Part shown: piece after piece, positions 33,977-42,589 of the stretch
Position numbering within the stretch: position 1 is the first letter of the stretch
How the letters are laid out: each line of letters starts with the position of its first letter
NCBI RefSeq assembly: GCF_008635795.1
Contig: NZ_VWRQ01000029.1
Location: forward strand, 1 to 64,000
Direction: 5' to 3'
From: Paenibacillus tepidiphilus
GTDB taxonomy: Bacteria; Bacillota; Bacilli; Paenibacillales; Paenibacillaceae
Length of the DNA stretch: 64,000 bases
Program-made: the position numbers and the translations under genes
The notes under the pieces: generated by a model
Database searches by the model: none
The model's input: the letters and a program-made list of their open reading frames with translations, nothing else
Told to the model about the DNA's origin: nothing

Positions 33977-36631
33977 TCACCCGCACCGGCTATACCCGCA
34001 ATTCCCGCAGGTCTTGCAGCCCTCGATATTAATCAGCGAGGCGCTGCCGCAGGATGGGCAGAGGTCGCGCGAGGCGGTGGAGTGGCTGTGCACCCCATGG
34101 CCGCCGTGGCCGTGGTCCGCAGCAGGGACACTCGCTTTGATCTCGGCGCTGAGCGCTTCGTTAAAGTCGAGCTCCAGCGTGGCCGCGATAGGAGCGGCGG
34201 CATGGTCGTCCTGTGCGTTGTTCTGCACATGGGTCTCCAGGGCCTTCGCCACTGCGTCGGCGATGGATTCCACGCGGTTCGCGCCGAAGCCGATAGCGCC
34301 GGAGCCGCCGATGCCCTTGAGATGCTTGATCAGTAGCTCGACCTTCTCGCCGTGGTCACCGTAGCGCAGGAACAGGGAGCAGACGCGGCCGAGTGCTTCC
34401 GCCATAGCGAAGACGTCGGAGCCGGCCTTGCCGACATTCAGAAAGATTTCGGCCGGAATGCCGTCCAGGTCATTGATGGTGATATAGGCCATGCCGAATG
34501 GCGTGTTGATCTTGTAAGTTGCGCCGCGCAGTACCTGCGGACGTTTCTTGTATTGTTTGTCCGTTACGCCCGCTTGCGGTGCAGGGACTACTGCAACTGG
34601 CGCAGCCGGTGCTGGTGCCGGAGCGGCCGCGATGGCCTTGTCTTCGGCCACGGCTTCCGGAGCGGCTTGGGAGGCAGCCTCTTCCTTCTTCTCGTCCTTC
34701 TTCGAAGTCTCCAGAACCTGCACGTCGCGGCTGCCGTCGCGGTAAATTGTTACGCCCTTGCAGCCCAGATCGAAGGCCAGCTCATACAGTTCTTTCGTTT
34801 CTTCTACGGTAAAGTCATTCGGGCAATTCGCCGTCTTGGAGATCGAGCTGTCCACCCAGCGCTGAATGGCGGCCTGAACGCGGATATGATCCTTGGCGGA
34901 CAGGTCCATCGAGGTCACGAAGTGCTCAGGCAGCTCTTCGCCCGGATGGGCTTCCAGCCATTCCTGGGCAATCGGCACGAACTGCTCGTCATAGCCGAGC
35001 CGGCTTTGCCGGAAATACTTGAAGGCGAAGTAAGGCTCGATGCCGGTCGAGGTTCCGACCATCGTACCGGTGCTTCCCGTCGGCGCTTGCGTAATCACAG
35101 TAACGTTACGCATACCGTTCGCACGGATGGCTTCGCCAACCTGCGGGTAGGTTTCGGTTATATTTTTCATAAATCCGCTCTGCAGATATTTCTCCGCATC
35201 AAAAGCCTTGAACGAGCCCTTCTCCCCGGCAATTTCCGAAGAGGCCAGATAGGCCTCGCGGGCCATGAAGCCGTACAGCTTGTCCAGGAACTCCAGCGAT
35301 TCCGCACTGCCGTAACGGATGCCCAGCTTGATCATCAGCTCGGCCAGTCCCATCGTACCGAGACCAACGCGGCGTTCCTTCTGCTGGTTCGCTTCATTTT
35401 CCGGGAAATGATACGGCGTCTTGTCAATGACATTGTCCAGGAAACGCACAGAGTAGCGGGTCGTCGTCGCCAGATCAGCCCATGCCACATCATGATTCTC
35501 TTCATCATAGAACTTGGACAGGTTGACCGCCGACAGATTGCAGACACCCCAGCCCGGCAGACCTTGCTCACCGCAAGGATTGGTGCAGATGATCGGGTTA
35601 AAATACCAGCTGTTGGACATCTGGTTATAGTATTCCATGAACACTACGCCTGGTTCGGCGGATTTCCAGGCCGATTCGATAATGACCTGCCAAATATCAC
35701 GCGCTTTGACGGTGCGGTATGGGATCACGTTCCGGCCTGCGGCCTTCCACTTGTCCAGATCGCCGTCCCAGATGTCGTCGTAGTCCGGATCGGTCGTATC
35801 CGGGAAGACCAGCTCCCAGTCCAGATCCTCTTTGACTGCCTTCATGAAGCCGTTGCTGACGCAAACCGAGAGATTCGCATTGGTCACCTGGCCCATCGTC
35901 TGCTTGACGGTAATGAAGTCCAGTACGTCCGGGTGCCAGTCGTTGATCATCAGCATCAGCGCGCCGCGGCGGCTGCCGCCCTGCTCAATCAGGCCTGTGG
36001 TGTAGCTGAACAATCCGCCCCAGGAGACCGAGCCGCTCGAGGACCCGTTCACGCCGCGCACAATGGCACGCCGTGGACGCAGCGAGGACAGGTTGATGCC
36101 TACGCCGCCGCCGCGGGCCATAATTTCGGTCATTTCCGACAGTGTTTCCATGATCCCGCCACGGCTGTCTTTTGGCGATGGAATCACATAGCAATTGAAC
36201 AGCGTCAGCTCTTCGCTGGCGCCAGCACCTGCTGCGATACGGCCGCCGGGCACAAGCTTCCAGTCATCCAGCACCGAACGGAATTTCGCCGTCCATTCCT
36301 CCTGCAGCTCCGGGGTCTTCTCCACGGAAGCCATTGCTGCAGCCAGGCGGTCCCACATTTCCTCAGGAGTTTTTTCAATATTAAGTGTCAGCTTCTCGAC
36401 GTCGGATTTCACCAGCTCGCCGCTGCGCGTCTTCACTGTTACGACCCGCCCGTTACGCTCAACAATCTCCCCGACTTCCTTGGTCGGAAATTTCGGATCA
36501 TCCTTCGTCAACACCAGTACCACATCGCCTACTTTGGCATTATTGGTGTCTGCGTCCTTCCAGGCGTAACGGTCCAAGAAAATTTTCTCACTCAGACCTT
36601 CCAGACGCTGCTTGCGTTCCACTGTACTCAA
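33977..36631 (-). CDS. nrdJ: Adenosylcobalamin-dependent ribonucleotide reductase, class II
   Basis: NrdJ makes deoxyribonucleotides using a B12-derived radical and needs no oxygen. The 884-aa protein shows LFNCYVIPSPKDSRGG with a redox cysteine, GGGVGINLSSLRPR, the active-site loop ICTNPCGEQGLPGWGVCNLSAVNLS and TQAPTGSTGTMVGTSTGIEP, a flexible Ala/Pro linker (about residues 660-710), a TSCPD-type domain, and a C-terminal zinc ribbon CPSCGSASLINIEGCKTCGNCGYSRCG. The start is the TTG at 36631 (MSTVERKQRLEG) since GGGAGG lies 8 bases upstream; the frame extends to 36709 without support. Two NrdR boxes lie upstream. No cobalamin riboswitch was seen. Confidence 0.95.
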   Translation of the reverse strand: MSTVERKQRLEGLSEKIFLDRYAWKDADTNNAKVGDVVLVLTKDDPKFPTKEVGEIVERNGRVVTVKTRSGELVKSDVEKLTLNIEKTPEEMWDRLAAAMASVEKTPELQEEWTAKFRSVLDDWKLVPGGRIAAGAGASEELTLFNCYVIPSPKDSRGGIMETLSEMTEIMARGGGVGINLSSLRPRRAIVRGVNGSSSGSVSWGGLFSYTTGLIEQGGSRRGALMLMINDWHPDVLDFITVKQTMGQVTNANLSVCVSNGFMKAVKEDLDWELVFPDTTDPDYDDIWDGDLDKWKAAGRNVIPYRTVKARDIWQVIIESAWKSAEPGVVFMEYYNQMSNSWYFNPIICTNPCGEQGLPGWGVCNLSAVNLSKFYDEENHDVAWADLATTTRYSVRFLDNVIDKTPYHFPENEANQQKERRVGLGTMGLAELMIKLGIRYGSAESLEFLDKLYGFMAREAYLASSEIAGEKGSFKAFDAEKYLQSGFMKNITETYPQVGEAIRANGMRNVTVITQAPTGSTGTMVGTSTGIEPYFAFKYFRQSRLGYDEQFVPIAQEWLEAHPGEELPEHFVTSMDLSAKDHIRVQAAIQRWVDSSISKTANCPNDFTVEETKELYELAFDLGCKGVTIYRDGSRDVQVLETSKKDEKKEEAASQAAPEAVAEDKAIAAAPAPAPAAPVAVVPAPQAGVTDKQYKKRPQVLRGATYKINTPFGMAYITINDLDGIPAEIFLNVGKAGSDVFAMAEALGRVCSLFLRYGDHGEKVELLIKHLKGIGGSGAIGFGANRVESIADAVAKALETHVQNNAQDDHAAAPIAATLELDFNEALSAEIKASVPAADHGHGGHGVHSHSTASRDLCPSCGSASLINIEGCKTCGNCGYSRCG

Positions 36632-36813
36632 TAGAAAAACCTCCCGGTGTAAAATATACAGCTCATGTTCCGTGCCAACTTGTGGGCTTATTTGTGTAAC
36701 CCACAACAAAAACCTCCCGCGCGTATAGCCTGCAATTGAGGCAGCAAGAAGTTTCTCTTGTCAATAACAAATAACCGCCAATAGCCCGGTTTAATCAAAA
36801 TTTCAAGCTTTTG

Positions 36814-36829
36814 TAACAATATATTGTGT
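36814..36829. promoter_or_regulatory. NrdR box 1 upstream of nrdJ
   Basis: On the minus strand ACACAATATATTGTTA fits the palindromic NrdR consensus (acaCwATATwTGtgt-like). Its centre is 33 bp, about three helical turns, from box 2, the spacing usual for NrdR pairs. Confidence 0.75.
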
Positions 36830-36846
36830 GCGTCAGCCTTTAAACT

Positions 36847-36862
36847 ATACCACATATTGTAT
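36847..36862. promoter_or_regulatory. NrdR box 2 upstream of nrdJ
   Basis: On the minus strand ATACAATATGTGGTAT matches the NrdR consensus. With box 1 it indicates repression by NrdR when dATP is high. A TATAGT -10-like hexamer overlaps it. Confidence 0.75.
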
Positions 36863-37042
36863 CACAGGTCTTTTTCGAAAAGAGAAGCCTCCGGGCGGAA
36901 AATCGCCGAAAGAAGGGGGAATAGCTCGCTCTTGCTCGTTTTTTTAAAAAATATAGAATTTGCCCAAGTTATGAACTTGCTCTTTTGAGCGCATACTACT
37001 TTTACGTATTTCATATAATTGAGCGCCGGAGGAGGCTGCAAC

Positions 37043-38788
37043 ATGACGCAATTATCCCGAGATTTCCTGCCGCAAGTAAGCGGCACCCCCGCCCCGCTGC
37101 TGCCTGTTCCCCTGTCTTTTGACCGCAATTGGCTGCAAGATTTGGAGGGGAGGCTCGATAAAGGAGGCCCGTGGGGCGACTGGCGTCTGGCCCGGCTCGC
37201 GCTGCAGGGCGAGGAAGCGGGTCTGGTTACGAGCTTTGAGGAGCTGCAGTGCATGAAGCATCTGTCCGGCCTCTCCCCATTGCCGCATCAGCTCGACACG
37301 GCCCGCAAGGTGCTGTTCGAAATGTCCGGACGGGCGATTCTCGCCGACGAAGTGGGTCTTGGCAAGACGATTGAAGCCGGGCTGGTGCTCAAGGAATATC
37401 TGGTGCGCGGTCTTGTTTCCAAAGTGCTGATCCTCGTGCCGGCTTCGCTGGTGCTGCAGTGGGTACGCGAGCTGAATACCAAATTCGGCATTTCCGCCAT
37501 CGCTCAAAAGAAAGCCTATTCCTGGGGCAACGACATCGTCGTCGCCTCCATGGACACCGCAAAGCGCGATCCGCACCGCGAGCTGCTGCTCCAGGGCGAA
37601 TTCGACATGCTGATTATTGATGAAGCGCATAAGCTGAAGAATAAGAAATCCACCAACTACCAGTTCGTGCAGCAGCTGCGCAAAAAATACTGCCTCCTCC
37701 TCACCGCAACTCCGGTGCAGAACGACCTCAGCGAGCTGTTCAATCTCATTACGGTGCTGAAGCCGGGGCAGCTTGGGAATCAGGGGGATTTTGCGGCCAA
37801 CTTTGTCGTCGACAAGCGGCAGCCGAAGAACGAAGAACAGCTGCGCGGCGAGCTGGCCAAGGTCATGATCCGCAACCGGCGCGGCGAAGGGCCCGTGCAA
37901 TTCACCCAGCGCAGGGTGCGTAATATTCCGCTCACACTCTCGCCTGACGAACAAGTATTATACGATGCCGTGACCGGCTTCGTCAAAGACCAATATCAGG
38001 AGGCGGGGGGCAATCTCAGCAGCATGCTTTCGCTCGTCACCCTGCAGCGGGAAGTGTGCAGCAGCCGCGACGCCGTGTTCATCACTCTTGTAAATCTGAT
38101 CAAAAAGCTCCCCGCCGACTCCCCGCGCCGGGACAAGATGATGGACCTGCTTCAGCACATCCGCTCGGTCAAGACGAACACCAAAGCGGAGAAGACCATG
38201 GAGCTGATCCGCGAGATGAACGAGAAGGTGATTGTCTTCACCGAGTACCGGGCGACTCAGGAATACCTCCTGCAGTATTTCCGCGATCACGGACTCGTCA
38301 GCGTCGGCTACTCCGGGGGCATGAACCGCGGCAAAAAGGACTGGATGATGGACCTGTTCCGCGGCCGGGCCCAGGTGATGATCGCTACCGAAGCGGGCGG
38401 CGAGGGCATCAATCTGCAATTTTGCCACCATATGATCAACTTCGACCTGCCCTGGAACCCGATGCGGGTCGAGCAGCGGATCGGCCGGGTCCACCGGCTG
38501 GGCCAGCAGAACGATGTCGCGATCTACAATCTGTCGACGCAGGGCACGATTGAGGAGCATATTCTTCATCTGCTGCATGAGAAGATCAATATGTTCGAGA
38601 TGGTGATCGGCGGGCTGGACGTCATTCTGGAACGGTTCGAGCAGAAGGAATCGCTGGAGAAGAGTCTGTATAAAATCATGCTGGAATCCCGCAGCGACGA
38701 GGAGCTGCGCAGCGGCCTCGATAACATCGGCGATTCGCTCAGCAGCTTAACCCGGGATATCCGCAAGGAAAGCGAGGCTCCGTTATGA
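37043..38788 (+). CDS. yqhH: SNF2/RapA-like DEAD/DEAH helicase (YqhH family)
   Basis: The 581-aa protein is a superfamily 2 SNF2-type ATPase: LPHQLDTARKVLFEMSGRAILADEVGLGKTIEAG (motifs Q and I), VLILVPASLVLQW, MLIIDEAHKLKN (DEAH), LLLTATPVQN, and the C-terminal half with VIVFTEYRATQEYL, MIATEAGGEGINLQFCHHMINFDLPWNPMRVEQRIGRVHRLGQ. B. subtilis YqhH is the nearest known relative in this gene order (yqhH, yqhG, yqzE). ATG at 37043 follows GGAGGAGGCTGCAAC. It overlaps yqhG by 4 bp. The physiological role is not established. Confidence 0.88.
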   Translation: MTQLSRDFLPQVSGTPAPLLPVPLSFDRNWLQDLEGRLDKGGPWGDWRLARLALQGEEAGLVTSFEELQCMKHLSGLSPLPHQLDTARKVLFEMSGRAILADEVGLGKTIEAGLVLKEYLVRGLVSKVLILVPASLVLQWVRELNTKFGISAIAQKKAYSWGNDIVVASMDTAKRDPHRELLLQGEFDMLIIDEAHKLKNKKSTNYQFVQQLRKKYCLLLTATPVQNDLSELFNLITVLKPGQLGNQGDFAANFVVDKRQPKNEEQLRGELAKVMIRNRRGEGPVQFTQRRVRNIPLTLSPDEQVLYDAVTGFVKDQYQEAGGNLSSMLSLVTLQREVCSSRDAVFITLVNLIKKLPADSPRRDKMMDLLQHIRSVKTNTKAEKTMELIREMNEKVIVFTEYRATQEYLLQYFRDHGLVSVGYSGGMNRGKKDWMMDLFRGRAQVMIATEAGGEGINLQFCHHMINFDLPWNPMRVEQRIGRVHRLGQQNDVAIYNLSTQGTIEEHILHLLHEKINMFEMVIGGLDVILERFEQKESLEKSLYKIMLESRSDEELRSGLDNIGDSLSSLTRDIRKESEAPL

Positions 38789-39981
38789 CTTTAAGCGCAG
38801 AGCAGGTCCGCCGGCAGGTCATGGATTACCTGGAGGCGACAGAATGCAGCCTGATCGAGGTCTCCCCGCTGCATGTAACGGTAAAGCTCTCGCCGCGTGC
38901 GGACCGGATGCTGACCGACCGCCCCTATTACTGGGGGTTCGTGGAACGCACCGGCGTAGAGCCGGAGACGCTGTCGTTCACCTTCGTGTTCGATCCCGAG
39001 AGCTATGACGCGCAGGCTCAGCCGCAAGGGACACCGGGCCGGCAGGCCGGCGCGAACGGATCGCCGGGTGCACCAGGCGGGTTTGCTGGCGGAGCGCCGG
39101 GCGGGGTCGCTGGCGGAGCGCCGGGCGGGGTCGCTGGCGGGGCGCCGGGCGGGGTCGCTGGCGAAGCGCCGGGCGGGAGCGCTGGCGAAGCGCCGGGCGG
39201 GAGCGCTGGCGGAGCGCCGGGCATCGCTGGCGGGAACACAGGGGATTCGCCGGGAGTGATCTCCGCTGCGAATGTCGGTGTAGCCGCAAGCGGGCCGCCA
39301 GACGGGGCGGCGCCGCAGGACACGATCCTCGGGCGCTACTTCGGCATCGTCCCGGCGCTGCCGCGCTTCGGGCCCGGCATGATCCGCCGCGAGGATGTTA
39401 TATACGGCAGCAAGCGGCTGCGGCAGATCTGGACGGCGGCGCGGGCCGAAGGCGAATGCCTCTGCCTGTTCGAAGCGCCGGGCGAACGGCAGCGCAGCAC
39501 CCTGTTCTCGGCTGCCTACGAGCCGTGGCTCGGTGTCTGCTACAAGGCGGAGATGACCTGTGACCTGAAATGCGAGGAACTGCATTTTGTCGGAATCTCG
39601 CTGGTCAGCGGCAGGGTCGTTCCGGATTTTAATGCAATGCTCGGCCAGCGGGAGCTGTCGCCGCGCCTGCCGGAGAATGTGCATGTGCAGCCGTATGAGC
39701 TGTCTCTTACGGCAGGCGCCGAGCGGCTGGAGGGCTATCTGACCGGCAAGCTTGCTGCGCTCGACTTCGCTTGGGCCGATGGTGCCCGTGAGCGTCTGGA
39801 GCTGGAGCTGTCGATTGTCGATCTCTATTATGCGGAGCTGCTCAAAGAACCCGATGAGGAGAAACGGAAGGAAATTGAAGAGCAATACAACCGCCGCCGC
39901 CAGGAGACCACCTGGCAGTACGAGCCGCAAATTTCGGTTTCCGCCGTCATTTACGGGCTGTTTCATCTGCGCAGTACGTAG
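38785..39981 (+). CDS. yqhG: YqhG-family protein with a collagen-like repeat insertion
   Basis: The flanks match YqhG: N-terminal residues 1-72 (VMDYLEATECSLIEVSPLHVTVKLSPRADRMLTDRPYYWGFVERTG) and C-terminal residues 180-398 ending EPQISVSAVIYGLFHLRS. Between them lies a Gly/Ala/Pro-rich stretch (about 75-178) that ordinary YqhG proteins (about 260-300 aa) lack, with seven near-identical octapeptides of the GGAPGGVA kind. YqhG has no assigned function but is always next to the YqhH helicase. Its ATG overlaps the yqhH stop by 4 bp. Confidence 0.85.
   Translation: MTLSAEQVRRQVMDYLEATECSLIEVSPLHVTVKLSPRADRMLTDRPYYWGFVERTGVEPETLSFTFVFDPESYDAQAQPQGTPGRQAGANGSPGAPGGFAGGAPGGVAGGAPGGVAGGAPGGVAGEAPGGSAGEAPGGSAGGAPGIAGGNTGDSPGVISAANVGVAASGPPDGAAPQDTILGRYFGIVPALPRFGPGMIRREDVIYGSKRLRQIWTAARAEGECLCLFEAPGERQRSTLFSAAYEPWLGVCYKAEMTCDLKCEELHFVGISLVSGRVVPDFNAMLGQRELSPRLPENVHVQPYELSLTAGAERLEGYLTGKLAALDFAWADGARERLELELSIVDLYYAELLKEPDEEKRKEIEEQYNRRRQETTWQYEPQISVSAVIYGLFHLRST
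39064..39234 (+). repeat. 24-bp tandem repeat coding a collagen-like tract in yqhG
   Basis: About seven units of 24 bp, of the form GCGCCGGGCGGGGTCGCTGG plus 4 bases, encode (G/E)APGG(V/S/F)AG. Units differ by one or two bases. All lie in frame within yqhG, so copy-number change alters length without frameshift. Confidence 0.85.
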
Positions 39982-40126
39982 GATGCGACCCTGCTCGCCA
40001 AAGACAGGCAAAATAACAAGCTAAATTCCGCTTTGCCAGCGGACAGCATGCAACACCCTTTTCAGGGCTTGTCCCCTACAATAAATAGTATAGAGACGAA
40101 GAATGCATAGGAAGGTGATCTGCGAC

Positions 40127-41185
40127 ATGAATAAAATCGTCAGGCGGCAGCCGCGGTCGGTCCGCAGCCGGTTGCTCCTTGCTCTCTGTCTTGGCCTGCT
40201 GGGTACTACGTTTGGCGCGGCCATAAATCCAGCAGAGGCGGTTTCCTCCAGCCGTTTAGCAGTAACTGCAGCTGTTACTGCAGAAGCAAAGCTATCTTCG
40301 CTGACCTTGCAGCAACTCCCTGCGTCTGCAGCTCTGCAGGAATTTACCCGGCAGACCCTCGGAAAGCTGGCTAAGAACGCACCGTTCACGGACTGGAAGA
40401 ACGCCAAGACTGAGTACTTTCCTTTGGGGCCTGGTACGCACGGCTGGCTGGTGAATGTGCTTAAGGGAGATCAGCGCGTAGGATATCTCATTATCACCGC
40501 CGCAGAGCAAGGCGGATTGTATCTGAGTGAATACGGGGCCGGAACTGACAACCTCCCGTATAGCCTTACCGAACTGCGCCGGGTACTGGCGCAGGAAGCA
40601 CTTATCCCTTCTGATTATTCCGGCAAATTGGAGCTTACCGCTCTCTATGTCCCGCTGCTTCCGGTATGGAAGATGACGCTGGGGCAGAAGACCTTCTACC
40701 TTAGTGCCGCAGGTGAACCCGAGCTGCTGCCTTGGGACGAGTCCAAGGCACAGGCAGTGTTCAAGGGGCAGGCTGCTGCTCCCATGTCGTCCCCCGGTCC
40801 GGGAGCAGCCTTCACGCCCCAGAAAGTGTACCGGAGCAGCGGGGAAGACGACCCCTACGCCGATCTGCGCTGGCTGAGCGCTCCCCGGCTGGACAAGCTC
40901 AAGGCTGGCAGCCTTAGCCTGCTGCTGGCCCAGGGCAACGCCCTGGCCTTCCAGTCGGCCGGGCGCAATGATCTGCTCGGCGCGCCGTTCATGGTAACAG
41001 GCTACCAATGCTGGAACCCGGCTCCTGCACCTGCGGGAACCAGCGGCGATTTAGCGCCGCTGATCTATGCCGCATCCGGACCCGAAGGCCGGCGCTTCCT
41101 CCCGCTCGCTCTGCTGGAGGAGCGGGGAACATTGCATGCGCTGGCCGCCGCCAAGGGCAGCGTTGCCGCTCTGCCGAGGAATTAG
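40127..41185 (+). CDS. Secreted or membrane-anchored protein of unknown function
   Basis: The 352-aa protein begins MNKIVRRQPRSVRSRLLLALCLGLLGTTFGAAINPAEAVSSS, a classical signal peptide with likely cleavage near AEA. No known domain was recognised. The mature part has an Ala-rich start and an EYFPLGPGTHGWLVNVLKGDQRVGYLIITAAEQGGLYLSEYG segment repeated in style by later beta-rich stretches, suggesting a globular extracellular fold. ATG at 40127 follows AAGGTGATCTGCGAC; a start at 40103 is less likely. Between yqhG and yqzE it interrupts the B. subtilis gene order, so may be a Paenibacillus-specific addition. Confidence 0.7.
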   Translation: MNKIVRRQPRSVRSRLLLALCLGLLGTTFGAAINPAEAVSSSRLAVTAAVTAEAKLSSLTLQQLPASAALQEFTRQTLGKLAKNAPFTDWKNAKTEYFPLGPGTHGWLVNVLKGDQRVGYLIITAAEQGGLYLSEYGAGTDNLPYSLTELRRVLAQEALIPSDYSGKLELTALYVPLLPVWKMTLGQKTFYLSAAGEPELLPWDESKAQAVFKGQAAAPMSSPGPGAAFTPQKVYRSSGEDDPYADLRWLSAPRLDKLKAGSLSLLLAQGNALAFQSAGRNDLLGAPFMVTGYQCWNPAPAPAGTSGDLAPLIYAASGPEGRRFLPLALLEERGTLHALAAAKGSVAALPRN

Positions 41186-41295
41186 CCCCTTTGGCCGGGG
41201 CGTAATTTGGCCCTTGGTCACCCTTTCGCCATACTGGCCGGACCATGCGAATGCCGCCCAACGTTTCTGCAAATCGCGCCACTGTCGAAGCACGC

Positions 41296-41341
41296 AAAGA
41301 AACCTTCCTTAGCCGGAGTTCCGGCTGAGGAAGGTTTCTTT
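41296..41341. terminator. Bidirectional terminator between converging genes
   Basis: A very strong hairpin: AAAGAAACCTTCCTTAGCCGG pairs with its complement across AGTT, with one T-G pair; the A-rich and T-rich ends serve both directions. It separates the secreted protein gene (plus) from yqzE (minus). Confidence 0.8.
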
Positions 41342-41437
41342 AAGTTGTCCAACGATTGCCTTACACTTGCATCAGCATCGCACAGCTCTAAACAACATTG
41401 CAGTCTCGCTCTACCGTGGCATTGAATCCCATATCAG

Positions 41438-41629
41438 CTACTTCCTGCCGCTCCGGCTCCACTTGCTGCGCCAGATGGACCAGCTCAGCGGCAGCATGCC
41501 GAACCAACGCTGGGACCAGGGCTGCCTGTCCGCTTTGCGGCGTTCCCGGCTGGCACGCGGGTCTTCCATATAGTCGACGACCTTTTCAGTAATGTACTTC
41601 ACCAGCTCATCACCGCTGCTCGACGCCAT
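41438..41629 (-). CDS. yqzE: YqzE-family small protein
   Basis: The 63-aa product MASSSGDELVKYITEKVVDY continues MEDPRASRERRKADRQPW and ends in RWFGMLPLSWSIWRSKW, matching the B. subtilis YqzE pattern of a short N-terminal helix, basic middle and C-terminal RWFG-xxP hydrophobic tail. In B. subtilis yqzE follows the comG competence operon near yqhG/yqhH. The frame extends back to 41710, but GGAGGTGGGAGGT places the start at 41629. Function unknown; the tail may associate with the membrane. Confidence 0.82.
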   Translation of the reverse strand: MASSSGDELVKYITEKVVDYMEDPRASRERRKADRQPWSQRWFGMLPLSWSIWRSKWSRSGRK

Positions 41630-41806
41630 ACCTCCCACCTCCATTCTCCAAAGAAGCTCAGGGCTTATCTCCGGTTCTATTGTCATTAGTTTGCTCCGCC
41701 CACGCCTCATCTAAACCTTCCGGTACAATTCCCGAATAGCACTGGCAAATCCGGCACAATCTATAAAAATACGGTGTCCGAAGTAACTGAACAAGGAGGT
41801 ATCCAC

Positions 41807-42589
41807 TTGAACAAGCACGCTTATTCTACTCACCGCAGCCGAATCCGCCGGCTGAAGTTCATCCTTGTATCCGCCGCGCTCCTAACCCTTGCGGCTGGAG
41901 AAGCCGCATCCGCCGCTTCTTATACGCCGCCTTATCTGCCCCAGGCTGACTATTCCCCGCCTTCACCCGCGTCGGCTGCCGAGACGAAGCAGCAAATGCT
42001 GGGACATGACCAGCGTATCATTCTGATCGACGCCGGGCACGGCGGCATTGACGGCGGCACTTCGCACGGCGACATTCTGGAGAAGGACATTACACTGGCT
42101 ATCTCCCGCCGCCTGTTCCTGCTGCTGCGCAGCGACGGCTTTGACGCCATTCTGAACCGGACCGGCGACTATGCGCCCAGCGACGAGAACCGCTGGCTGC
42201 GCAGCAAGTCGCGCCATCTGCGCGATCTCGCCCAGCGCAAGGAGCTGGCGGAGACCCTTCCGGCGAATGTAGTCGTCAGCGTTCATATCAACTGGGCCAA
42301 ATCGCCGTCTAAGCATGGACCGCTCGTACTCTACCGCAAGGAAGGCCGCAGTTATCTGCTTGCCCAGGCCATCCAGGACCGGCTGAACGGCTTGTACGGC
42401 ACAAGCGAGAACCCGCGCGAGGGCCGGCCCTTCTACCTGCTCAACAAAATAACCGCCACAACGGTCATCGTCGAGGCGGGATTTATCAGCAGTCCGGCGG
42501 ACCGCAAAAAGCTATGTACGCCTCAAGGCCAGGAGGCCCTGGCCGAAGCGATTGCCGACGGGATCGCCGCTTATCTTATGGAGGCGTAA
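41807..42589 (+). CDS. N-acetylmuramoyl-L-alanine amidase (Amidase_3, CwlD-like), secreted
   Basis: The enzyme cleaves the lactyl-amide bond in peptidoglycan. After a signal sequence (RLKFILVSAALLTLAAGEAASAAS), the Amidase_3 domain shows zinc ligands: His in LIDAGHGGIDGG, Glu in GDILEKDITL, His in VSVHINW, and catalytic Glu in VIVEAGFISSP. The 260-aa length with no cell-wall-binding repeat recalls CwlD, which makes muramic delta-lactam in spore cortex, though other amidases are possible. The TTG start at 41807 is fixed by AAGGAGGTATCCAC. Its 3' end overlaps the convergent deacetylase gene by 14 bp. Confidence 0.88.
   Translation: MNKHAYSTHRSRIRRLKFILVSAALLTLAAGEAASAASYTPPYLPQADYSPPSPASAAETKQQMLGHDQRIILIDAGHGGIDGGTSHGDILEKDITLAISRRLFLLLRSDGFDAILNRTGDYAPSDENRWLRSKSRHLRDLAQRKELAETLPANVVVSVHINWAKSPSKHGPLVLYRKEGRSYLLAQAIQDRLNGLYGTSENPREGRPFYLLNKITATTVIVEAGFISSPADRKKLCTPQGQEALAEAIADGIAAYLMEA

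Noticed and set aside
34352..36634. 760-codon plus-strand frame opposite nrdJ
   Set aside because: Antisense shadow of nrdJ, whose conserved motifs, TTG start and NrdR boxes are convincing; the antisense product has no known features.
36632..37042. Cobalamin riboswitch upstream of nrdJ
   Set aside because: No B12-box-like sequence or long conserved fold was seen in the leader; only NrdR boxes.
39064..39234. CRISPR array
   Set aside because: The 24-bp units are contiguous, without spacers, and lie in frame inside yqhG.
38791..40011. 406-codon minus-strand frame opposite yqhG
   Set aside because: Arises from the high G+C and repeat tract; the plus-strand YqhG frame has conserved ends and coupling to yqhH.
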